From: Ceratorhiza oryzae-sativae
Lineage: Eukaryota > Basidiomycota > Agaricomycetes > Cantharellales > Ceratobasidiaceae
Direction of reading: 5' to 3'
DNA length: 64,000 bases
NCBI GenBank assembly: GCA_030998015.1
Contig: JARWMV010000067.1
Span: 20,170-84,169 of the forward strand
The notes below the pieces were generated by a model. It made no database searches. It had not been told where the DNA came from and saw only the letters and a program-made list of their open reading frames with translations. A program made the position numbers and the translations under genes. Positions 14,731-25,020 of this stretch are shown here, piece after piece (position 1 is the first letter of the stretch; each line of letters starts with the position of its first letter).

Positions 14731-15775
14731 TTTTAAAAATTAATATGTTGATAGTCTCTAAATCTAAACACACTAGATGTTCTTCACTAACCGGGACATT
14801 TAGAATAGACGGTACTTGACCGATTAGGTGGGAAATACCGTTCATGTTCCTAAACTTCAAGGGGCAAGAAAACAATGACCTCCCAATGCGTTACCAAGCC
14901 TGTAAGGCCAACGTATTGGGAGGGCCATTACCCCCCCCAAACAATGCAGCATAGCTGCATCAGTTTGGGGGGTCAACTGGGGTTTATTTTGTCAAAAGAC
15001 TGGGCCCGCCGGCGTTAGAGGGAATCCTAACTTGAGGTAGCCTTGACCATGAGTCCAGGCTACCTCAACATAAAGATTCCCTCGTAGAAAATGACGACCG
15101 TTCGTCATTTTCAGCCGGCGGCTAAATATCGATATTATGCCGCGCACTAGCAATCGCAAACGGTTGCGATTGCTCACGTTGGTTGGTGGGACAAGTCCCA
15201 CCAGCAACTAACGCGCGCGGAGTTCTTCATAGATTAGAAGTTGACCATAATTAAAAGTTGATTACCCTCGCCTATGTACGTTTACAACGTACACTGGCGT
15301 GAGAGTATACTTCGAAAATTGGTCATCCCTAAAGGACCACAACTCCGCCGGTGGTCCCCCGGCGAAAGAATAGGTAAATTGGTTGCCTTTATTCCTTCCC
15401 ATTTTGGTTAGGGTTCACCTAGCCCCAAATAAGAGGACAGTTTACCCCAAGTATGACCCGTGCACGCCTGCGAACGCCTTGGCTTAAGCCAAGGCGGCCC
15501 TGGCGTGCGCGCGGCGTCTGATTCCGAGGTACCCTGGAACTGAAAGTTCCAGGGTACCTCGCAATACCTCGCCGCGAACGCGGCCTCGATAACCATACCC
15601 ACGGGTCGTTGACCCTCCGCTTATCGGCTGAAATCTTGGGTTACACCTAAGATTTCAGCCGATAAGCGGGGGTATGATATAGTCCTTTCCTCCGCCTAGC
15701 GGAGAGATCGAAGACCATACTATGATTAGAGGCAAAAAGTGTAATCTAGAATCCTCTTTTATGTTGTTTTGCGTC

Positions 15776-15953
15776 AATTAATTTTTCCAACATCAATCAA
15801 ACCAATTATGAACCAGGGGTTTGCGTCAATCAGACCACTTATGAACCAAGGATTAACATCAGTTGAAGAGGCGCCTTCGGCGCGGTTATAAGATTTGGAA
15901 ACACTTATTTGCTTAGAATGGATTTTGACTTGATAATTTCTTTCGAAACCCAT
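15776..15953 (-). pseudogene. HEG-d N-terminal piece, arm 1 copy
   Basis: Mirror of 25370-25547 with the same duplicated motif. Confidence 0.78.
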
Positions 15954-16302
15954 TAGAGTACACCTTAAGCGAATAGTCTGAATTCAACTACTCACCAACT
16001 ACCGTCTACTCGTTGCGCTTTTACAAAGTTTAAATTTCCGGTCCCGATCCCGGATGGATTAAAGGATTTGATTCCTTTGATTAGCTCGAAATCCTTTACC
16101 CTCGCGAGAGATTTAAACTCTGATTTAGTTCCGCGGTAACCCATTTAACTTTCGTTTATCTTACGGCTTGTTACCTTACATGAGTAATTACTTCATCCAC
16201 AAACAGCCTTTCGACTATTGCTTGGTACCGTAAGCTTTAGGGTGTTCCCGGAGTTTGATAGTTTTGATCCCCAAATATTGAATGTTTTTCCAAAACAATT
16301 AA

Positions 16303-16626
16303 AGGATCCTCGCCCATATATGAAATAGAATAGATATGAACTAAAGTTGAAACGAATAAAACAGGAATTAACATTGAAACAGTTAAAGAATCAAATAAGA
16401 ATCCCCAAGAAACAGACATTAACTCAGAATCGATCCAACTTGTTAAGTAAATAGATACAGGTGAACCGCAGATACCTACTTCGTAAAAGGCTATAGCTGC
16501 CATAACACTAGTCAAACCTAGTGAAGAGCAAGTAATGATGTGACTTCCAGTCACACCAATTTTTCGTCCTAATAGTCCTGAAACTAAAGAACCTAGTAAT
16601 GGTAAAAATAAGATAGATAGATACAT
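16303..16626 (-). CDS. nad5: nad5 exon 1, arm 1 copy
   Basis: Mirror of 24697-25020. Confidence 0.96.
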
Positions 16627-16741
16627 TATGTTCTAAGTGAAATGGTTCCTCTTACAAACCCATGAATGGTAACACCTTAATTTTAAATGAATAGAAATTG
16701 GGGTAAGGGGATTTAATTAGGGATATTATTAAAACATATAA

Positions 16742-19241
16742 TTATTGCCCTTTAACTTTAGCAGCTAATTTATACCCGCCGGCGTTAGAGGGAATCCTAA
16801 AGATTCCCTCGTAGAAAATGACGACCGTTCGTCATTTTCAGCCGGCGGCTAAATATCGATATTATGCCGCGCACTAGCAATCGCAAACGGTTGCGATTGC
16901 TCACGTTGGTTGGTGGGACAAGTCCCACCAGCAACTAACGCGCGCGGGTGAACTAAAGTAGGGAGTTACAATACTTCGAAAAAGTTCCATAGAACCCGCA
17001 GGAATATATAGTTTGTACCCATCTAAATGTTTATCATATTTTTATTATATCTCATAAGATAATTTACTTTAAAATAGTCTCTAAATCTACTTCCTAAATT
17101 CATTGAACTTCCGATATAGGTTTTATTGTTTAATAAATTAGTCCATCGGTATACACCTATTTTTGCTTTATTATCCTTAATAATAGATACTTTCAATAAA
17201 TCAGCATTAGAGTACGTTACTACTGACCCCCAAACATGTGCAGCTACGCTGCATTGTTTGGTGGGCAGCAACCCCCCGATATTGTAATGCCCGCCGGCGT
17301 TAGAGGGAATCCTAAAGATTCCCTCGTAGAAAATGACGACCGTTCGTCATTTTCAGCCGGCGGCTAAATATCGATATTATGCCGCGCACTAGCAATCGCA
17401 AACGGTTGCGATTGCTCACGTTGGTTGGTGGGACAAGTCCCACCAGCAACTAACGCGCGCGGCAATGTCGGGGGTCTACGGGAATGACAGAAAATTGCAA
17501 TAAATATGAGCACTCAACAGTACTTACATAAGAATATATATTTAATAAATCAGTAGTTAAAGATAAAATAATTTGTTTCCAAAAACACCCCCAAACATGT
17601 GCAGCTACGCTGCATTGTTTGGGGGTGGTTTTGGCCAAGCCCGTAGGGCGCCCTACGGGCCATTTTTTGTTTATTTTCCGCCGGCGTTAGAGGGAATCCT
17701 AAAGATTCCCTCGTAGAAAATGACGACCGTTCGTCATTTTCAGCCGGCGGCTAAATATCGATATTATGCCGCGCACTAGCAATCGCAAACGGTTGCGATT
17801 GCTCACGTTGGTTGGTGGGACAAGTCCCACCAGCAACTAACGCGCGCGGGCCCCCGCTCTATCGGCTAAAATCTTAGGTGTAACCCAAGATTTCAGCCGC
17901 CCTGCCTAGAGAACTGCGCTTTAGCGCACGTCTTGGCAGGGGTAATAAAGCGGAGGGTCAACGACCCGTGGGCATTGTTAACGAGGCCGCGTTCGCGGCG
18001 AGCCGCGCGCACGCCAGGGCCGCCTTGGCAAGCCAAGGCGTTCGCAGGCGTGCACGGGTAATAAACTTCAAATAGTTTAAGAACCAAGAACCCTATTACA
18101 ATAGATATGTTTTGCGCTGCTAAAAAGGAATTTCTTCCTCTTCTTTTAATTACCCCTGCCAAGACGTGCGCTAAAGCGCAGTTGCCTAGGCAGGTTTATT
18201 TTAACCAACCCCAACAAATAGCCAAGGCTTGCGGTGTGATATATTCCGCTATAGCCATTGTAACATATTTTTTCCCATTAACTGTAAATACCTTTAACAG
18301 TTCGTTAAGACAAGGTAAACTTCTAGTAGTTAAATAACAATAATATGAGCCGTCTCTTCTTCTCACCATTGACCCCCCAAACTGCCATTCCTTGACAATT
18401 CCTTAGGAAATGTCAAGGATTGATGTTTGGGGGTGTTTTTGGAAATCGCATTTCGGGCGTCCCCAGCGCGGCCGGCGCGGCCGAGAGTGCATGATTTGGT
18501 GTCCCATTGATGGGACGCCAAATCTACATGCATTCTCGAGTGATAGAAGATATTCTATATGGAGCAACCCAACGTTGCATCTCCACTGAGGAGCTCCATT
18601 AGTTGAAGGTTTTCTAATACTCCCATCACCTAGAAGAGAACCCGCTAGAATTGACATTGCTTCAGCCGTTAATTTAATTTCAGATAGAACAGAAGTAGGT
18701 AATCTCATTCCTACTGTAGACCCTAAACCAAGGGAGTATGGTATTAACGAAATACAATTCCAACTCTCTGATCGCGCCTTTAGGCGCGGCCTAAGCGCTG
18801 AGGACTCCTAAATTGGGGGTGATTTGCGCAGGCAAATCTACACCCCCAATTTGGGGTTTGATTAGGTTTAACATAATCAAGATTACGTGAACCTGTGGAA
18901 ATGGTTACATCTTTGGGGTAGATATATGACCCGTGCACGCCTGCGAACGCCTTGGCTTAAGCCAAGCAAGCTTGGCTCATATTGACCTTAAGGTCAATAA
19001 TCAAGCCAAGGCGGCCCTGGCGTGCGCGCGGCGTCTGATTCCGAGGTACCCTGGAACTGAAAGTTCCAGGGTACCTCGCAATACCTCGCCGCGAACGCGG
19101 CCTCGATAACCATACCCACGGGTCAACAGCATGTATTTATATATAAATACAATGCTGGTTGACCCTAAGCGGGGGTATGAAGCAATTCGGTCAGCATTAC
19201 TAATTGTTCCCCAAGATTTAAGTGAAACTAAAGTATTTCTC
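16742..19241 (-). pseudogene. HEG-b, arm 1 copy
   Basis: Mirror of 22082-24581. Confidence 0.8.
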
Positions 19242-19890
19242 ACCCGTGCCCGCCTACGATCGCAGCTCCGCCTCAAGCGTGTCATTAAGTCATTAGTGAA
19301 ATATTCCCTCTTACAAAACCCCAATTTACCCTTATTCTTAAATATAGATTACCATTCAGGGTCGGACTATATCTTCTGTTAAATGTTTCCGTAGCTAAGA
19401 ATTACAACACCAACTAGAACTTTTAAGTACCCGCTTTGAATAAAATTAGACAAGTGGATACTGTTAGGCCGGCAAGTGTTATAAATAACAGACTCACGTG
19501 TAGTCTCTGAGGCTTCATAAAGCCTGCTGATTGGTTATGTCATAAGATCAAAACAAATGACATCTTGACAACATTTTAAATAATTATTAACATTATTAGT
19601 TATCATGATACGTCCCAGCATTTAGTGAATTGCGTGGATATATATTCCGGGGCGTAGGCCGCCATGCCCCGGTTCTACGGTTGGTTCCAATGTAGAATTA
19701 ATCCAGGACCAAGAAATTATTAACTTTATAAATAAGAATGACATAGACACAGAACAACCGCCGCGTGGTAGCGGGTTCCGCAAATAATAGACCCCTAGCT
19801 ACCGCGCTGAGGAGGGGAGTTTGTTATTTTACACAGAGGAGTACTGAATTAATGAAATATAATGAAATATTTTATCAAAATTGGCTGAAG

Positions 19891-20639
19891 CTAAACGGAA
19901 CTTAATTTATACCCGCCGGCGTTAGAGGGAATCCTAAAGATTCCCTCGTAGAAAATGACGACCGTTCGTCATTTTCAGCCGGCGGCTAAATATCGATATT
20001 ATGCCGCGCACTAGCAATCGCAAACGGTTGCGATTGCTCACGTTGGTTGGTGGGACAAGTCCCACCAGCAACTAACGCGCGCGGGAGATCCAAAATAAGG
20101 ACTTACAATATTTCGAAATAAGTCCATAGAATGTTTCCTTACCCGTGCCCGCCTACGATCGCAGCTCCGCCTCAAGTTATATTTGTACTTAAACCAAATT
20201 TACTCAAAAGGATTTGTTGAAGAATTTGTTGTTCAGTTAAACTGAAAGAATGAGTACATAGAACGAAACCGGAACCCATTCGGCCTCCGTCATCTTGGCT
20301 CCATATAGCAAGGGCCTGCGGCGTGATGTATTTCTTCCAACTCTCTGATCGCGCCTTTAGGCGCGGCCTAAGCGCTGAGGACTCCTAAATTGGGGGTGAT
20401 TTGCGCAGGCAAATCTACACCCCCAATTTGGGGGCAATAGACATTGTTACACATTTTTTACCATCAACTGCCCTCCCAAACATATGCAGCTACGCTGCAT
20501 TGTTTGGGGGGGCAATTACCCCCCAACATGCTGTAAAGCATTGGGGGTCAACTGTGAAGGCTTCATACAGTTCGTTAAGACAAGGTAAACTTCTGGTAGT
20601 TAGGTAACAATAAAATGTCCCATCTCGTCTCATTACCAT
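19891..20639 (-). pseudogene. HEG-a, arm 1 copy
   Basis: Mirror of 20684-21432; its 5' end abuts axis 1. Confidence 0.83.
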
Positions 20640-20640
20640 T

Positions 20641-20682
20641 GACCCCAAACAAATGCAGCTACGCTGCATTGTTTGGGGGGTC
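20641..20682. repeat. Axis 1: family C hairpin at the turn-around point
   Basis: A single family C hairpin with stem AATGCAGC/GCTGCATT and a three-base loop (TAC). The two arms are not exact complements: there is an extra A on the left and four versus six C/G at the base. This is the normal imperfection of family C elements. Outside it the flanks (from ATGGTAATGAGACG) are perfect reverse complements for kilobases. Confidence 0.9.
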
Positions 20683-20775
20683 AATGGTAATGAGACGAGA
20701 TGGGACATTTTATTGTTACCTAACTACCAGAAGTTTACCTTGTCTTAACGAACTGTATGAAGCCTTCACAGTTGA

Positions 20776-20853
20776 CCCCCAATGCTTTACAGCATGTTGG
20801 GGGGTAATTGCCCCCCCAAACAATGCAGCGTAGCTGCATATGTTTGGGAGGGC
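20776..20853 (+). mobile_element. Family C double hairpin C1 in HEG-a
   Basis: Two hairpins (CCCCCAATGC … GTTGGGGGG and CCCCCAAAC … GTTTGGGAGG with inner TGCAGC/GCTGCA) between AGTTGA repeats at 20770 and 20854. Removal with one repeat gives FTVDGKKC in frame. Confidence 0.88.
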
Positions 20854-20888
20854 AGTTGATGGTAAAAAATGTGTAACAATGTCTATTG

Positions 20889-20987
20889 CCCCCAAATTGG
20901 GGGTGTAGATTTGCCTGCGCAAATCACCCCCAATTTAGGAGTCCTCAGCGCTTAGGCCGCGCCTAAAGGCGCGATCAGAGAGTTGGA
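20889..20987 (+). mobile_element. Family G element G1 in HEG-a
   Basis: CCCAAATTGGGGGTGTAG … CACCCCCAATTTAGG hairpin with inner GATTTGCCTGCGCAAATC, then CTCAGCGCTTAGGCCGCG … CTCTCTGAT-type stem. Confidence 0.8.
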
Positions 20988-21147
20988 AGAAATACATCAC
21001 GCCGCAGGCCCTTGCTATATGGAGCCAAGATGACGGAGGCCGAATGGGTTCCGGTTTCGTTCTATGTACTCATTCTTTCAGTTTAACTGAACAACAAATT
21101 CTTCAACAAATCCTTTTGAGTAAATTTGGTTTAAGTACAAATATAAC

Positions 21148-21182
21148 TTGAGGCGGAGCTGCGATCGTAGGCGGGCACGGGT
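21148..21182 (+). repeat. Family J short GC repeat
   Basis: TTGAGGCGGAGCTGCGATCG, then TAGGCGGGCACGGGT. In HEG-a, upstream of its tail. Confidence 0.72.
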
Positions 21183-21238
21183 AAGGAAACATTCTATGGA
21201 CTTATTTCGAAATATTGTAAGTCCTTATTTTGGATCTC

Positions 21239-21410
21239 CCGCGCGCGTTAGTTGCTGGTGGGACTTGTCCCACCAACCAACGTGAGCAATCGCAACCGTT
21301 TGCGATTGCTAGTGCGCGGCATAATATCGATATTTAGCCGCCGGCTGAAAATGACGAACGGTCGTCATTTTCTACGAGGGAATCTTTAGGATTCCCTCTA
21401 ACGCCGGCGG
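21239..21410 (+). mobile_element. Family A two-domain GC hairpin element (reference copy)
   Basis: 172 nt. Domain 1 is closed by CCGCGC/GCGCGG and holds two arms: TGGTGGGAC/GTCCCACCA and GCAATCGCAA/TTTGCGATTGC. A short AT linker with the palindrome AATATCGATATT follows. Domain 2 is closed by CCGCCGG/CCGGCGG with arms GAAAATGACGA/TCGTCATTTTC and GAGGGAATC/GATTCCCTC. Each domain is thus a three-way junction. All six frames contain TAA or TAG. This copy splits the C-terminal tail of HEG-a. Confidence 0.9.
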
Positions 21411-21689
21411 GTATAAATTAAGTTCCGTTTAGCTTCAGCCAATTTTGATAAAATATTTCATTATATTTCATTAATTCAGTACTCCTCTGTGTAAAATAAC
21501 AAACTCCCCTCCTCAGCGCGGTAGCTAGGGGTCTATTATTTGCGGAACCCGCTACCACGCGGCGGTTGTTCTGTGTCTATGTCATTCTTATTTATAAAGT
21601 TAATAATTTCTTGGTCCTGGATTAATTCTACATTGGAACCAACCGTAGAACCGGGGCATGGCGGCCTACGCCCCGGAATATATATCCAC

Positions 21690-21965
21690 GCAATTCACTA
21701 AATGCTGGGACGTATCATGATAACTAATAATGTTAATAATTATTTAAAATGTTGTCAAGATGTCATTTGTTTTGATCTTATGACATAACCAATCAGCAGG
21801 CTTTATGAAGCCTCAGAGACTACACGTGAGTCTGTTATTTATAACACTTGCCGGCCTAACAGTATCCACTTGTCTAATTTTATTCAAAGCGGGTACTTAA
21901 AAGTTCTAGTTGGTGTTGTAATTCTTAGCTACGGAAACATTTAACAGAAGATATAGTCCGACCCT
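21690..21965 (+). ncRNA. Orphan group IB intron core
   Basis: Conserved core segments appear in order: AATGCTGGGA near 21700, the P/Q segment AATCAGCAGG at ~21790, the R segment CCTCAGAGACTACACG, and the S segment AAGATATAGTCC ending near 21960. These match the cores of nad5 introns 2, 3 and 4. I could not identify flanking exons, so the host gene is unknown. HEG-a upstream and HEG-b downstream may both belong to it. Confidence 0.75.
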
Positions 21966-22046
21966 GAATGGTAATCTATATTTAAGAATAAGGGTAAATT
22001 GGGGTTTTGTAAGAGGGAATATTTCACTAATGACTTAATGACACGC

Positions 22047-22081
22047 TTGAGGCGGAGCTGCGATCGTAGGCGGGCACGGGT
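22047..22081 (+). repeat. Family J short GC repeat
   Basis: Copy of the repeat at 21148, immediately before the readable start of HEG-b. Confidence 0.72.
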
Positions 22082-22147
22082 GAGAAATACTTTAGTTTCA
22101 CTTAAATCTTGGGGAACAATTAGTAATGCTGACCGAATTGCTTCATA

Positions 22148-22391
22148 CCCCCGCTTAGGGTCAACCAGCATTGTATTTATATATAAATACATGCTGTTGA
22201 CCCGTGGGTATGGTTATCGAGGCCGCGTTCGCGGCGAGGTATTGCGAGGTACCCTGGAACTTTCAGTTCCAGGGTACCTCGGAATCAGACGCCGCGCGCA
22301 CGCCAGGGCCGCCTTGGCTTGATTATTGACCTTAAGGTCAATATGAGCCAAGCTTGCTTGGCTTAAGCCAAGGCGTTCGCAGGCGTGCACG
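22148..22391 (-). mobile_element. Family B element B1 (with nested hairpin)
   Basis: Family B is a ~200-250-nt element. One end has an AT hairpin (GTATTTATATATAAATAC) within GGGTCAAC/GTTGACCC. The other end has stacked GC stems including GGTACCCTGGAACT/AGTTCCAGGGTACC and CGCCTGCGAA. This copy carries an extra hairpin with ATTGACCTTAAGGTCAAT. It lies in HEG-b between TCATA repeats; removing it with one repeat rejoins IASYIYPK. Confidence 0.88.
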
Positions 22392-22464
22392 GGTCATATA
22401 TCTACCCCAAAGATGTAACCATTTCCACAGGTTCACGTAATCTTGATTATGTTAAACCTAATCA

Positions 22465-22564
22465 AACCCCAAATTGGGGGTGTAGATTTGCCTGCGCAAA
22501 TCACCCCCAATTTAGGAGTCCTCAGCGCTTAGGCCGCGCCTAAAGGCGCGATCAGAGAGTTGGA
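22465..22564 (+). mobile_element. Family G element G2 in HEG-b
   Basis: Same layout as G1, between DYVKPNQ and CISLIPY. Confidence 0.8.
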
Positions 22565-22791
22565 ATTGTATTTCGTTAATACCATACTCCCTTGGTTTAG
22601 GGTCTACAGTAGGAATGAGATTACCTACTTCTGTTCTATCTGAAATTAAATTAACGGCTGAAGCAATGTCAATTCTAGCGGGTTCTCTTCTAGGTGATGG
22701 GAGTATTAGAAAACCTTCAACTAATGGAGCTCCTCAGTGGAGATGCAACGTTGGGTTGCTCCATATAGAATATCTTCTATCACTCGAGAAT

Positions 22792-22953
22792 GCATGTAGA
22801 TTTGGCGTCCCATCAATGGGACACCAAATCATGCACTCTCGGCCGCGCCGGCCGCGCTGGGGACGCCCGAAATGCGATTTCCAAAAACACCCCCAAACAT
22901 CAATCCTTGACATTTCCTAAGGAATTGTCAAGGAATGGCAGTTTGGGGGGTCA
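22792..22953 (-). mobile_element. Family E element E1 carrying a C-type hairpin, in HEG-b
   Basis: E is recognised by CTCGAGAATGCATGTAGATT, GGCGTCCCATCAATGGGAC and GGCCGCGCCGGCC. The inserted C-type hairpin here has a different loop stem (CCTTGACA/TGTCAAGG). Confidence 0.82.
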
Positions 22954-23127
22954 ATGGTGAGAAGAAGAGACGGCTCATATTATTGTTATTTAACTACTAG
23001 AAGTTTACCTTGTCTTAACGAACTGTTAAAGGTATTTACAGTTAATGGGAAAAAATATGTTACAATGGCTATAGCGGAATATATCACACCGCAAGCCTTG
23101 GCTATTTGTTGGGGTTGGTTAAAATAA

Positions 23128-23172
23128 ACCTGCCTAGGCAACTGCGCTTTAGCGCACGTCTTGGCAGGGGTA
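23128..23172 (-). mobile_element. Family D hairpin D1
   Basis: CCTGCCTAGGCAACTGCGC with complement ending GGCAGG; inner stem TGCGCTTTAGCGCA. In HEG-b. Confidence 0.8.
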
Positions 23173-23264
23173 ATTAAAAGAAGAGGAAGAAATTCCTTTT
23201 TAGCAGCGCAAAACATATCTATTGTAATAGGGTTCTTGGTTCTTAAACTATTTGAAGTTTATTA

Positions 23265-23473
23265 CCCGTGCACGCCTGCGAACGCCTTGGCTTGCCAAGG
23301 CGGCCCTGGCGTGCGCGCGGCTCGCCGCGAACGCGGCCTCGTTAACAATGCCCACGGGTCGTTGACCCTCCGCTTTATTACCCCTGCCAAGACGTGCGCT
23401 AAAGCGCAGTTCTCTAGGCAGGGCGGCTGAAATCTTGGGTTACACCTAAGATTTTAGCCGATAGAGCGGGGGC
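23265..23473 (+). mobile_element. Family L composite (L1): B-like end plus a D hairpin
   Basis: Starts like B (CCCGTGCACGCCTGCGAACG) but then has GTTAACAATGCCCACGGG, a complete D hairpin, and CTGAAATCTTGGGTTAC with its complement. It ends GAGCGGGGG. In HEG-b. Confidence 0.82.
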
Positions 23474-23645
23474 CCGCGCGCGTTAGTTGCTGGTGGGACT
23501 TGTCCCACCAACCAACGTGAGCAATCGCAACCGTTTGCGATTGCTAGTGCGCGGCATAATATCGATATTTAGCCGCCGGCTGAAAATGACGAACGGTCGT
23601 CATTTTCTACGAGGGAATCTTTAGGATTCCCTCTAACGCCGGCGG
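23474..23645 (+). mobile_element. Family A element
   Basis: Full 172-nt copy directly abutting L1, inside the decayed middle of HEG-b. Confidence 0.9.
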
Positions 23646-23661
23646 AAAATAAACAAAAAAT

Positions 23662-23749
23662 GGCCCGTAGGGCGCCCTACGGGCTTGGCCAAAACCACCC
23701 CCAAACAATGCAGCGTAGCTGCACATGTTTGGGGGTGTTTTTGGAAACA
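23662..23749. repeat. Family K palindrome plus C-type hairpin
   Basis: GGCCCGTAGGGCGCCCTACGGG (short palindrome) followed by CCAAAACCACC … GGTGTTTTTGG with an inner C loop. Confidence 0.75.
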
Positions 23750-23860
23750 AATTATTTTATCTTTAACTACTGATTTATTAAATATATATTCTTATGTAAG
23801 TACTGTTGAGTGCTCATATTTATTGCAATTTTCTGTCATTCCCGTAGACCCCCGACATTG

Positions 23861-24032
23861 CCGCGCGCGTTAGTTGCTGGTGGGACTTGTCCCACCAACC
23901 AACGTGAGCAATCGCAACCGTTTGCGATTGCTAGTGCGCGGCATAATATCGATATTTAGCCGCCGGCTGAAAATGACGAACGGTCGTCATTTTCTACGAG
24001 GGAATCTTTAGGATTCCCTCTAACGCCGGCGG
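23861..24032 (+). mobile_element. Family A element
   Basis: Full copy inside HEG-b, between an AT-rich remnant and the C3 hairpin that precedes the GIY-YIG fragment. Confidence 0.9.
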
Positions 24033-24057
24033 GCATTACAATATCGGGGGGTTGCTG

Positions 24058-24097
24058 CCCACCAAACAATGCAGCGTAGCTGCACATGTTTGGGGGT
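24058..24097 (-). mobile_element. Family C hairpin C3
   Basis: Single C hairpin just before the GIY-YIG fragment of HEG-b. Confidence 0.75.
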
Positions 24098-24375
24098 CAG
24101 TAGTAACGTACTCTAATGCTGATTTATTGAAAGTATCTATTATTAAGGATAATAAAGCAAAAATAGGTGTATACCGATGGACTAATTTATTAAACAATAA
24201 AACCTATATCGGAAGTTCAATGAATTTAGGAAGTAGATTTAGAGACTATTTTAAAGTAAATTATCTTATGAGATATAATAAAAATATGATAAACATTTAG
24301 ATGGGTACAAACTATATATTCCTGCGGGTTCTATGGAACTTTTTCGAAGTATTGTAACTCCCTACTTTAGTTCAC

Positions 24376-24547
24376 CCGCGCGCGTTAGTTGCTGGTGGGA
24401 CTTGTCCCACCAACCAACGTGAGCAATCGCAACCGTTTGCGATTGCTAGTGCGCGGCATAATATCGATATTTAGCCGCCGGCTGAAAATGACGAACGGTC
24501 GTCATTTTCTACGAGGGAATCTTTAGGATTCCCTCTAACGCCGGCGG
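24376..24547 (+). mobile_element. Family A element in the HEG-b tail
   Basis: Full copy at the same residue position (SSP before YKL) as the copy in HEG-a. Exactly 174 bases separate the flanking codons. Confidence 0.9.
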
Positions 24548-24696
24548 GTATAAATTAGCTGCTAAAGTTAAAGGGCAATAATTATATGTTTTAATAATAT
24601 CCCTAATTAAATCCCCTTACCCCAATTTCTATTCATTTAAAATTAAGGTGTTACCATTCATGGGTTTGTAAGAGGAACCATTTCACTTAGAACATA

Positions 24697-25020
24697 ATGT
24701 ATCTATCTATCTTATTTTTACCATTACTAGGTTCTTTAGTTTCAGGACTATTAGGACGAAAAATTGGTGTGACTGGAAGTCACATCATTACTTGCTCTTC
24801 ACTAGGTTTGACTAGTGTTATGGCAGCTATAGCCTTTTACGAAGTAGGTATCTGCGGTTCACCTGTATCTATTTACTTAACAAGTTGGATCGATTCTGAG
24901 TTAATGTCTGTTTCTTGGGGATTCTTATTTGATTCTTTAACTGTTTCAATGTTAATTCCTGTTTTATTCGTTTCAACTTTAGTTCATATCTATTCTATTT
25001 CATATATGGGCGAGGATCCT
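24697..25020 (+). CDS. nad5: NADH dehydrogenase subunit 5, exon 1 (codons 1-108)
   Basis: NAD5 is an antiporter-like, proton-pumping membrane subunit of respiratory complex I in the inner mitochondrial membrane. This exon begins at ATG with [17 protein letters not shown] and runs through the conserved blocks [32 protein letters not shown] and [14 protein letters not shown]. It holds the first hydrophobic segments typical of the NAD5 N-terminus. The exon ends at GGATCCT (25020), a T as expected before a group I intron. The next exon restores the family sequence [11 protein letters not shown]. No GC element interrupts it. It reads in the fungal mitochondrial code without internal TGA. Confidence 0.97.

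Larger units (their letters stand above)
1..20661 (-). repeat. Arm 1: inverted copy of the 24.2 kb mitochondrial unit (partial)
   Basis: This stretch is the reverse complement of 20662-41323. Paired coordinates sum to 41323 beyond ~13650, 41327 between ~4290 and 13060, 41325 between ~2840 and 4260, and 41324 below ~2820; the steps mark small indels between copies. All nad5 exons here are on the minus strand. Family A copies lie at 687-858, 1371-1542, 2778-3000, 4853-5074, 6020-6191, 6626-6797, 8742-8913, 10048-10269, 12090-12261, 12852-13023, 15006-15220, 16776-16947, 17291-17462, 17678-17849 and 19913-20084. Every other element listed for the complete unit has its mirror here. Confidence 0.97.
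20684..21432 (+). pseudogene. HEG-a: LAGLIDADG (type 2) homing endonuclease, C-terminal half, interrupted
   Basis: Encodes the second half of a LAGLIDADG_2 intron endonuclease, which would cut an intronless allele to spread its intron. Readable pieces in order: a segment containing RSLPCLNELYEAFTV, then DGKKCVTMSIA, then the second catalytic motif region ALAIWSQDDGG with FVLCTHSFSLTEQQ, then the tail NIVSPYFGSP and YKL. The N-terminal half with the first LAGLIDADG motif is absent because axis 1 falls just before the first ATG. Four GC elements (C1, G1, J1, A) split the frame. Around C1 the direct repeat AGTTGA lets precise removal rejoin TVDGKK. Its paralogue HEG-b lies just downstream. It cannot give an active enzyme as it stands. 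Confidence 0.85.
22082..24581 (+). pseudogene. HEG-b: mosaic LAGLIDADG (type 2) endonuclease carrying a GIY-YIG fragment
   Basis: Pieces in order: leader RNTLVSLKSWGTISNADRIA, then YIYPKDVTISTG, then LGLGSTVGMRLPTSVLSEIK, then the first motif ILAGSLLGDGSI, then RSLPCLNELLKVFTVNGKK and ITPQALAI. Here the expected WSQDDGG second motif is replaced by CWGWLK and a stop. After D1, L1, A and K elements comes a GIY-YIG fragment (KIGVYRWTNLL, KTYIGSSMNLGSRFRDYF) at 24150-24260. The ordinary LAGLIDADG tail (GSMELFRSIVTPYFSSP, then YKLAAKVKGQ, stop) closes it. Removal of B1 with one TCATA copy rejoins IASYIYPK in frame. The missing second catalytic motif means it is dead. The start is approximate. Confidence 0.8.

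Noticed and set aside
20641..20860. CRISPR array from regularly repeated palindromes
   Set aside because: Repeats are irregularly spaced, differ in family, and sit in mitochondrial introns; no cas genes.
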